Source of the DNA: Gammaproteobacteria bacterium
GTDB lineage: Bacteria; Pseudomonadota; Gammaproteobacteria; Eutrophobiales; Eutrophobiaceae
Direction of reading: 5' to 3'
DNA length: 7,658 nt
Assembly (NCBI GenBank): GCA_012270695.1
Contig: JAAXHV010000324.1
Coordinates: 1 to 7,658, forward strand
The notes below the pieces were generated by a model. That model had not been told where the DNA came from, did not search any database, and saw only the letters and a program-made list of their open reading frames with translations. Shown here one piece after another: positions 1 to 5,558 of this stretch. Each line of letters opens with the position of its first letter. Within the stretch, counting starts at the first letter, position 1. Both the position numbers and the translations under genes were made by a program.

Positions 1-1
1 C

Positions 2-658
2 TTGAACCAGAGTGCGGAACTGGGCGCGGACCTGGGGATCTGGACGCGCGATGAAAACCGCGTCCTGCGGCTTGGAGAGGCAATACGCGCGGCCTATGTT
101 GAGGACGTGGAAATCTTCACCCTGGATGAACAGGGTTTGCTCAGTGGCTATATTCATGCGCGGGGCGCCGAGATAATCAGCAATGTCCAGTGGAGTCTGC
201 GCGGCGTCACCATGAAGGAGTTCACCGACACCCGGGTAAACACGACGTCTTCAGCGCGTATGAACTGGCGCCCTTTTTTGAGTTCCGAGCAGGTTGCCAC
301 ACTGACGAGGCCGGCTGAGAGCCTGTCGCCGACGGATTTATATCGCCATATTCATTACCTGAAGAAAACCGGGCAGCAACATGATGAGATCTCACTGGCC
401 TTCTGGAGGAAATTCGGCGCCGGCCTGATCATGCTTGCCATGCTGCTGTTGTCAGTCCCTTTCGTATTCGGATCGGTACGAGCCGGTATCGGCACCCGCC
501 TGGTATTAGCAGGCATCACCGGGATCTGTGTCTACCTGCTGGATCAGATTTTTTCCAATGCAGGATTATTGCTCAACCTGAACCACGCGCTGGTCGCGTT
601 GGCCCCTGGTCTGTTACTGATGCTGATAGGCAGTCTGTGGTTACAGAAGGTAGGCTGA
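2..658 (+). CDS. lptG: LPS export ABC transporter permease LptG, C-terminal part (5' truncated)
   Basis: This is the C-terminal ~218 residues of LptG, an inner-membrane permease of the LptB2FG transporter that extracts lipopolysaccharide and feeds it to the periplasmic Lpt bridge. The reading frame is open to the window edge, so the true start lies upstream; the family is usually about 350-360 residues. The first ~110 visible residues form the periplasmic beta-rich domain. They are followed by the conserved segment PTDLYRHIHYLKK...LAFWRKF, then three hydrophobic helices at about residues 140-158, 166-184 and 194-215. The VPFVFGSVRAG and YLLDQIFSNAG segments match the LptG/YjgQ family, for example E. 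coli SFIFGPLRS and YVLDQIFG. LptF is normally encoded just upstream, outside this window. No clear hairpin terminator follows; a heptamer repeat array begins 6 bp after the stop codon. Confidence 0.93.
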   Translation: MNQSAELGADLGIWTRDENRVLRLGEAIRAAYVEDVEIFTLDEQGLLSGYIHARGAEIISNVQWSLRGVTMKEFTDTRVNTTSSARMNWRPFLSSEQVATLTRPAESLSPTDLYRHIHYLKKTGQQHDEISLAFWRKFGAGLIMLAMLLLSVPFVFGSVRAGIGTRLVLAGITGICVYLLDQIFSNAGLLLNLNHALVALAPGLLLMLIGSLWLQKVG

Positions 659-664
659 GACGGC

Positions 665-727
665 AATTAAGAATTAGGAATTAGGAATTACGAATTACGA
701 ATTAGGAATTAGGAATTGGGAATTGAA
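665..727. repeat. Heptamer tandem repeat array, consensus AATTANG
   Basis: About nine tandem 7-bp units are visible. In order they read AATTAAG, AATTAGG twice, AATTACG twice, AATTAGG twice, AATTGGG and a degenerate AATTGAA. The variants form a roughly symmetrical block, with AATTACG pairs flanked by AATTAGG pairs. The array fills the gap after lptG and also encodes the last ten residues and stop codon of the opposite-strand phosphoesterase. AT-rich heptamer arrays like this are typical of short tandem repeat elements dispersed in intergenic DNA; whether this one is repeated elsewhere in the genome cannot be seen here. Because 7 is not a multiple of 3, any gain or loss of a unit inside the coding part would change the C-terminal reading frame. 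Confidence 0.95.
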
Positions 728-1624
728 AACCAGTTGTTTGGCCGGGGCTGTTTCGAAACGTTGCGTTTCCTGGTTAAGAATGAATGATGTTACGCGGGTT
801 TGCCAGCCACCCGGGGTTTGGTTTACCTCGTACATGTAGTAACCGGGAGATTTGGCCGGATCGCCATAACTGGCTGAAGCGGACGGCACGCCGAACACCG
901 GGATCGTGTGAGCGCCAGCCTTGAGTTCTGCATGCAGTTGGCGATGCCCGTGACCATGGACGAGCAATTCCGCGCCGGGTCCCGCCAGGTTCGCCAGCAG
1001 CGCGTCCGCATCGATAAGCCTGCGCCGAAAACTCGAAGAATGCGGGCTGTGATGCAGTACAACGATGCGGTATAACCCCCGTTGTGCGGTTGTTTCGAGC
1101 AGGTGACGGAGGCGTCGTATCTGTTCATCCCCCAGCTTGCCGGTGGCGAAGAAGGGCGCCGTGGGTATGGCAGTCGAAAGGCCGATGAGCGCCACCGGGC
1201 CGCGCACGCGCAGGTATGGAAAATCAGGGGCATTGCCATGTTCACCCGGGTCACTGCGCATATAGGCCTGCCAGCGCCCGGTTGTTTCGGTAAAATCTGC
1301 GGCCACGTAATGGTCGTGATTCCCCGGCACGATTGATATATAATCAGGCTCGCCTATACTGTTTAACCAGGTTTCGGTTTCCCGGCATTCGTTTGCCGTG
1401 CCCAGGTGAGTGAAATCCCCGCTGATGATCAGGTGGTCAGGTTGCTGTGCTGCCAGGTCGGCAAGAGTACGGGACAGGATTTCCCTGCTATGGGAGCGGC
1501 GCCGTTTCAATCTCCAGGAGAGATAACCGAGAACGCGTTTATTGAGTAACTCATCCCATTTGACGTGGTGCAGCGAGGTCAGGTGGGGATCCGAAAGGTG
1601 TGCAATTTTCAAACTTGATTTCAC
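695..1624 (-). CDS. Calcineurin-like metallophosphoesterase (CpdA/Icc-like fold)
   Basis: This is a cytoplasmic binuclear-metal phosphoesterase; its substrate is unknown. Counting from the preferred GTG start at 1624 (about 309 residues), the metallophosphoesterase motifs occur in order: DPH at 12-14, GDFTH at 69-73, GNHDH at 101-105, HH at 191-192, and GHGH near 224-227 in place of the usual GHTH. All metal-binding positions therefore look intact. The start at 1624 is preferred because it lies 11 residues before the first metal Asp and has a GAG six bases upstream. An in-frame GTG at 1648 is possible but has no visible ribosome binding site. The last ten residues (FNSQFLIPNS) are encoded by the heptamer array, so the native C-terminus was probably replaced or extended. 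The gene is divergent from, and only about 32 bp from, the CDP-alcohol phosphotransferase gene. A role in dephosphorylating a lipid intermediate is possible but only inferred; cyclic-nucleotide phosphodiesterase activity is an alternative. Confidence 0.88.
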   Translation of the reverse strand: MKSSLKIAHLSDPHLTSLHHVKWDELLNKRVLGYLSWRLKRRRSHSREILSRTLADLAAQQPDHLIISGDFTHLGTANECRETETWLNSIGEPDYISIVPGNHDHYVAADFTETTGRWQAYMRSDPGEHGNAPDFPYLRVRGPVALIGLSTAIPTAPFFATGKLGDEQIRRLRHLLETTAQRGLYRIVVLHHSPHSSSFRRRLIDADALLANLAGPGAELLVHGHGHRQLHAELKAGAHTIPVFGVPSASASYGDPAKSPGYYMYEVNQTPGGWQTRVTSFILNQETQRFETAPAKQLVFNSQFLIPNS

Positions 1625-1636
1625 TCTTGTCTCATC

Positions 1637-1654
1637 CACAGGGTACACAGGGTA
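1637..1654. repeat. Perfect 9-bp tandem duplication CACAGGGTA x2 in the divergent start region
   Basis: CACAGGGTA occurs twice back to back between the two divergent genes. Each copy carries an AGGG. The second copy places CAGGG (1648-1652) four bases before the ATG at 1657 and so supplies the likely Shine-Dalgarno sequence of the CDP-alcohol phosphotransferase. I see no convincing sigma-70 promoter for either divergent gene in this very short region, so promoters must overlap the neighbouring coding sequences or differ from consensus. Confidence 0.8.
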
Positions 1655-1656
1655 GC

Positions 1657-2817
1657 ATGAATTCTTACGTCCAGATCATCGGTGACAGCCATACAGAGAT
1701 ATGGGGAATGAGCGGACGGGCAAGATTGGCCCGCCTGCTGGAGAGAATTGACGGCATAACAATCATCACAGACGAGAGCGAGTTGCCTGACGGGGCGCCG
1801 ATCATTTTCCTCCGGGGGGATTATTTATTCAATAGCCGCTTGTTACCGGCCCTTGTTCGCCTGGAAAACGAATTTGCGCTGTACGATCGGCACAGCAACG
1901 CGGTCGTCGCAATACGGACGGATAATTACGACTCTGGGATATTCGAGACCTGCCGCGCTACGGGGTCAGCGGCAAGGATAGAGCCGGATGACCTGGTCAG
2001 TCCTTACGATAATCGCCTGAAAAAATACGAGCCGGCCAGGGTCCGGCGGATCAGCGCCGATAACCGGGAAGCTCTTGAGCAGGAGTTATTCAGCAGTTCC
2101 TATAAGGGCGTGACCGACCTGGTGACCAAGTGGCTCTGGCCGCGTCCGGCAATGTGGGCGACAAAAATCTGTGCCAGGCTTAAATTAAAACCGAACCACG
2201 TGACCTTATTCAGCCTGGTGCTGGCGATCCTGGCCGGATATGCCTTCTGGCAGGGTGAATTCGTCGGCGGCTTGTTGCTGGGCTGGTTCATGACCTTCCT
2301 GGACACCGTAGACGGCAAGCTGGCCCGGGTGACTCTGACCTCAAGCCGTTTCGGCGACCTGCTGGACCACGGTCTGGACCTGGTACATCCACCTTTCTGG
2401 TACATCGCCTGGGGGGTGGGATTGACGGTTCAAATGCCGGAGGTGACGCCGTTGACGACGTTGTTGGGCCTGATGCTTGCCGCTTACGTGGGCGGCCGGC
2501 TCTGTGAAGGGATCTTTCAACATTACATTGCCAGTTTCTCGATCTTCATGTGGCAGCCTGTTGATTCCCTGACTCGATTGATTACCGCCCGGCGTAATCC
2601 CAATTTACTGATATTGACCGCCGCCTTGCTCGCCGGGCGACCTGATACGGGCCTGGTGATTGTAGTCGCCTGGCACCTCCTGTCCACCTTGTTCCTGCTG
2701 ATCAGGCTGGCTATGGCCTGGAAGGCGAAACAGGACCAGGGTCCTCTGCTGAGTTGGCTGTCGGCAATCGGCCCCGGAAACCGGCATAACAGGCTGGCGC
2801 TGAAGATTTTCACCTGA
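1657..2817 (+). CDS. CDP-alcohol phosphotransferase with N-terminal nucleotidyltransferase-like domain
   Basis: This integral membrane enzyme (386 residues from ATG 1657) should transfer a phospho-alcohol moiety from a CDP-activated substrate to an acceptor hydroxyl, releasing CMP. The family signature is complete: D216-x2-D219-G-x2-A-R224-x8-G233-x3-D237-x3-D241. It is preceded by the typical entry segment SSSYKGVTDLV...LKPNHVTLFS (about 146-186). Several hydrophobic segments follow, at about 184-213, 247-263, 267-282, 305-322 and 328-348. Residues 1-145 are soluble. Segments such as GMSGRARLARLLERI (17-31) and PIIFLRGDYLF (48-58) resemble the nucleotide-sugar/inositol-phosphate nucleotidyltransferase domain fused to some CDP-alcohol phosphotransferases, but the usual glycine-rich GxGxR...K loop is absent and the domain is short. 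The ATG at 1657 is preferred over the in-frame GTG at 1600, which would overlap the opposite gene and lacks a better ribosome site. It is the first gene of a co-directional trio. The alcohol substrate cannot be told from sequence. Confidence 0.9.
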   Translation: MNSYVQIIGDSHTEIWGMSGRARLARLLERIDGITIITDESELPDGAPIIFLRGDYLFNSRLLPALVRLENEFALYDRHSNAVVAIRTDNYDSGIFETCRATGSAARIEPDDLVSPYDNRLKKYEPARVRRISADNREALEQELFSSSYKGVTDLVTKWLWPRPAMWATKICARLKLKPNHVTLFSLVLAILAGYAFWQGEFVGGLLLGWFMTFLDTVDGKLARVTLTSSRFGDLLDHGLDLVHPPFWYIAWGVGLTVQMPEVTPLTTLLGLMLAAYVGGRLCEGIFQHYIASFSIFMWQPVDSLTRLITARRNPNLLILTAALLAGRPDTGLVIVVAWHLLSTLFLLIRLAMAWKAKQDQGPLLSWLSAIGPGNRHNRLALKIFT

Positions 2818-2865
2818 GCGGACCAGCCCGCATCCATTATTGTTTCAGCCAATAACCCGTGAGCT

Positions 2866-3858
2866 ATGAGGCTATCACCCCGGCATACGAAGCACGCAGA
2901 AACCCGGGCGCCGGAAGGCATTCCGACGGCATTAATCGAGCGCGTTGCGCAGCAATGCGCGGCTGAGGTGGCTGAAGCCGGTACGCTGATCAGCGGGGCG
3001 ATCAGGAAGACCTACGGCGCTGCCCTGCAGGGCATACTGTTTTACGGTTCCTGTGCAAGAGGTGAGGGTGTGGGGGACGGCATTGCCGATATTTTCGTCA
3101 TTGTCGACGGCTACCCGAATGTTTACGACAAGCGTTACCTGGCCTACCTCAACGCCTGCCTGCCCCCAAATGTGTTTTACCGGGAAATCCCCGCTGACGG
3201 CGCTCCGCTTCGGGTCAAATTGGCCGTAATCAGCCTGGCGGATTTTACTGACGGCATCCTGCACTGGTTCCATTCCTACCTCTGGGGGCGGTTTGCGCAA
3301 CCGGTGCGGATACTCTATACGCGGGACGCGGCGGTGCGCGCTGAATTTCACAGGCTGCTGGCGCAGGCCGTGTTGACCCTGCTCAGGACGACGATCCCGG
3401 CACTGCAGCATAAGTTCAATGATCCGGAAACGATCTGGACCAGGGCCTTATCCCTGTCCTACTCCGTGGAATACCGGCCTGAACCCGGGTCCAAGGCCGC
3501 TGAGCTGGTGCGGGATAACCTCGCCGGGTATAGTGGTTTGCTGGAGGCATCCTTGCCCGCACTCGGGGATGTCCTGCGCCGGGAAGGTGATAATAACTAC
3601 CTGTGCCTGTGTGACGCGGGAACCGCTGACACGGCATTATTGCACTGGCGCCGCCGCCGCCGGCTGGGACGCGTCCTGTCCGTCCTGAGGCTGATGAAGG
3701 CGGTCCTGACTTTTACCAACAGTGTCGATTATGCAGCATGGAAGGTAAACCGGCATACTGGCGTAGAGATTGATGTCACCCCCGTACTGCGGCGGTATCC
3801 CTTGTTATTCGGCTGGCGGGTATTCCTGAAACTGCTCAGGCAGGGAGTCTTGCGCTGA
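2866..3858 (+). CDS. Tam41-like phosphatidate cytidylyltransferase (CDP-diacylglycerol synthase), bacterial
   Basis: This 330-residue protein resembles mitochondrial Tam41/TAMM41, a peripheral membrane nucleotidyltransferase that makes CDP-diacylglycerol from CTP and phosphatidic acid. Matches run in family order. FYGSCARGEG (59-68) corresponds to the Tam41 FGYGSG nucleotidyltransferase motif. ADIFVIVD (74-81) corresponds to the acidic IDLIFGV strand, and PNVFYRE (101-107) to the NPxHYS segment. RVKLAVISLADF followed by WFHSYLWGRFAQPVRIL (116-150) corresponds to KYGV...YLAGRLQKPVKIL. ALSLSYSVEYR (194-204) and LVRDNLAGY (214-222) correspond to ALSYxGDIR and IVxxNFxxF. A basic amphipathic C-terminus (312-330) would suit membrane association; there is no signal peptide or transmembrane helix. 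It lies 48 bp after the CDP-alcohol phosphotransferase gene, which supports a CDP-lipid role. The Shine-Dalgarno before ATG 2866 is weak. Homology is recognised by eye from remembered Tam41 sequences; the substrate may differ from phosphatidate. Confidence 0.78.
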   Translation: MRLSPRHTKHAETRAPEGIPTALIERVAQQCAAEVAEAGTLISGAIRKTYGAALQGILFYGSCARGEGVGDGIADIFVIVDGYPNVYDKRYLAYLNACLPPNVFYREIPADGAPLRVKLAVISLADFTDGILHWFHSYLWGRFAQPVRILYTRDAAVRAEFHRLLAQAVLTLLRTTIPALQHKFNDPETIWTRALSLSYSVEYRPEPGSKAAELVRDNLAGYSGLLEASLPALGDVLRREGDNNYLCLCDAGTADTALLHWRRRRRLGRVLSVLRLMKAVLTFTNSVDYAAWKVNRHTGVEIDVTPVLRRYPLLFGWRVFLKLLRQGVLR

Positions 3859-3885
3859 CACAGAAACCCGCGCTAATGGTCTGAT

Positions 3886-4617
3886 ATGCCGGTAAAGAAG
3901 AAAAAGCATCGGTTCAGCGTGGCGCTGGGATTGTGGGCTATCAAGCGGGTGGAGCGGTTTCTGATCAGGTATTCCCTGGTCGGCGACACGCCTTTCCTGG
4001 ACGCTTCGGAGTTTGCCTGGGTGGATATGCTGGAAGCCAACTGGAAGCAGGTCCGCGCAGAACTGGAGCAGGTGCTGAAAACCCCCGAGCGCATCCCGAA
4101 TTTTCAGGATATCTCGCGTGATCAGGCCAACATCACCCGGGATGATAAATGGAAGTCTTACTTTCTCTACGGCTATGGCTACAAGATGGCCGGAAACTGT
4201 AAGGCCTGCCCGGAAACGGCGCGCATTGTTGAAGCGATACCGGGCATGTTTACGGCATTTTTTTCCGTGTTGGCCCCCGGTAAGCACATTCCCAGGCACC
4301 GCGGGCCCTACCGGGGCCTGCTGCGCTGCCATCTCGCCCTGATCGTGCCTGAACCGCGGGAGAACTGCTGGATAGAAGTCGGCGACGAGACCAGCGCCTG
4401 GGAAGAAGGCCGCTGCATCGTTTTCGACGATACCTACAAGCACCGCGTAGAGAACAATACCCAGGGCATACGGGTGGTGCTGTTTCTCGATGTGATGCGG
4501 CCGTTAAAATTTCCCGGAGCGCTGGTTAACCGTATCGCGCTGTTCCTGATCCGCCTCTCGCCGTTTATCCAGGATGCCCGCCGCAACCAGGTGGCCTGGG
4601 AGAAACGCCTGGATTAA
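3886..4617 (+). CDS. LpxO/OlsC-like aspartyl/asparaginyl beta-hydroxylase family dioxygenase
   Basis: This is a 243-residue Fe(II)/2-oxoglutarate dioxygenase of the Asp/Asn beta-hydroxylase family, closest in appearance to LpxO, which 2-hydroxylates a lipid A acyl chain, and OlsC, which does so on ornithine lipids. Ligand spacing fits the human AspH pattern as I recall it: H138 (iron), R147 and H149 (within HRGPYRGLLRCHL), H186 (iron, in DDTYKHRVEN) and R196 (2-oxoglutarate). The tail of the fold, IVFDDTYKHRVEN followed by VVLFLDVMRPLKF (178-209), matches LpxO's FDETYxHxxEN and DxxRPM pattern. The N-terminus is very basic (KKKKHR), followed by a short amphipathic helix (about 10-29). The C-terminal 210-230 segment is also amphipathic, suggesting attachment to the inner face of the inner membrane. 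The gene starts 27 bp after the Tam41-like gene and is probably co-transcribed. Its last 53 bp overlap the convergent cofD gene. Substrate assignment (lipid A versus the lipid made by this cluster) is inference. Confidence 0.87.
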   Translation: MPVKKKKHRFSVALGLWAIKRVERFLIRYSLVGDTPFLDASEFAWVDMLEANWKQVRAELEQVLKTPERIPNFQDISRDQANITRDDKWKSYFLYGYGYKMAGNCKACPETARIVEAIPGMFTAFFSVLAPGKHIPRHRGPYRGLLRCHLALIVPEPRENCWIEVGDETSAWEEGRCIVFDDTYKHRVENNTQGIRVVLFLDVMRPLKFPGALVNRIALFLIRLSPFIQDARRNQVAWEKRLD

Positions 4618-5557
4618 CGTTAAGCGCAAACTCAAGGCAGGTTTCGGCCAGGTCGATCCGGTCCTGCATGGAGAGCATGACGGTATCGGTGACTTTGACC
4701 TTGATCCCCAGTTCCTCGATTACCTGTGCTTCATGCTCATCACCGCTATCGATGATTAACCCGTCCAGGAAGTCGCGATAATGTTGCGCGACTGACAGGT
4801 TGTTTGCCGGTATTTTAAGTTCCTCCATGATCTTGGCCGCGGGGCCTTTCAAAGCCTTTCCGCCGACGATGGGCGAGACGGCAACGACGGGCGCGGCAGC
4901 GGATTGCAGCCCTGCTCGGACCTTCTTCAGGGACAGGATCGGGTCGATGCTCAGGAAGGGATTCGAGGGGCACAGGATAATGGCGCCCAACTCACGGCTG
5001 TTGAGCAACGCGACAAAATCAGGATGCGGGTGGGCCCGGTCAGAACCGCGGAATTCGACTGTATTTATCCGGGGCCTGCAGCCCAGACGCACGAAATAAT
5101 CCTGGAACGGCAGCTGCCCCTGGTCGGTTGCGATGATCGTCTGCAGTGGGTCGTCGCTCATGGGGATGACCCGGTGTTCAATGCCGAACGAACGGCTCAG
5201 CATGCGCGTGACCTCGGCCAGCCCCAGACCCTGTTTCAGCGCTTGGGTCCGGTATACATGGGTGGCAAGGTCTTTGTCTCCCAGCTTGAACCAGGCCGGG
5301 CCCTCGAAACGGGAAATCGCTTCCATGAAATTCCATGTCTCAGCGGCCATACCCCAGCCCCGTTCCGGGTCCGCTACCCCGGCCAGGGTGTACATGATCG
5401 TATCCAGGTCAGGTGAGATATGCAGTCCCAGGTGTTGAAAATCATCGCCGGTATTGCCCACGATAACGAGGTAATCCGGGCTGACTGTCCGGCTGAGTCC
5501 ATGAGCCAGTTTCGCCCCGCCCACGCCGCCGCTGAGGGACAGGATGGTTTTATTCAT
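4565..5557 (-). CDS. cofD: CofD, F420 precursor transferase (2-phospho-L-lactate transferase family)
   Basis: CofD/FbiA transfers a phospho-hydroxyacid unit (phospholactyl, phosphoenolpyruvyl or 3-phosphoglyceryl, depending on organism) from its GDP-activated form to the deazaflavin Fo, giving F420-0 or its dehydro form. The 330-residue product shows the family blocks in order: SGGVGGAKLAHGL (9-21), GNTGDDFQHLGLHISPDLDTIMY (34-56, key residues N35, D38 and D39), RGWG (66-69), FKLGDKDLATH (90-100), PMSDD (132-136), CPSNPFLSIDPIL (196-208) and SPIVGGKALKGPA (228-240). ATG 5557 has an AGGT ribosome site that overlaps the end of cofE, with only one base between the two genes, so translation is probably coupled. 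The core family fold ends near residue 313; the final ~17 residues (PGVSPRPPGCGGHPG tail) lie in DNA that also encodes the 3' end of the opposing hydroxylase gene. Which phospho-hydroxyacid is used cannot be read from this protein alone. Confidence 0.95.
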   Translation of the reverse strand: MNKTILSLSGGVGGAKLAHGLSRTVSPDYLVIVGNTGDDFQHLGLHISPDLDTIMYTLAGVADPERGWGMAAETWNFMEAISRFEGPAWFKLGDKDLATHVYRTQALKQGLGLAEVTRMLSRSFGIEHRVIPMSDDPLQTIIATDQGQLPFQDYFVRLGCRPRINTVEFRGSDRAHPHPDFVALLNSRELGAIILCPSNPFLSIDPILSLKKVRAGLQSAAAPVVAVSPIVGGKALKGPAAKIMEELKIPANNLSVAQHYRDFLDGLIIDSGDEHEAQVIEELGIKVKVTDTVMLSMQDRIDLAETCLEFALNVNPGVSPRPPGCGGHPG

Positions 5558-5558
5558 T

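Noticed and set aside
659..700. Rho-independent terminator after lptG
   Set aside because: The sequence is a direct tandem repeat, not an inverted repeat, and no GC-rich stem with a T tract is present.
823..1254. Second minus-strand open frame inside the metallophosphoesterase
   Set aside because: It lies wholly within the phosphoesterase in another frame, is Cys/Arg/Pro-rich and has no recognisable domain; it is a shadow of a well-supported gene.
1600..1656. In-frame GTG at 1600 as the start of the CDP-alcohol phosphotransferase
   Set aside because: It would add 19 residues without family resemblance, overlap the divergent gene's coding start, and has a poorer start context than ATG 1657 with CAGGG upstream.
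2932..3411. Minus-strand 159-codon frame opposite the Tam41-like gene
   Set aside because: No recognisable motif or ribosome site; the plus-strand product has conserved blocks across the same DNA.
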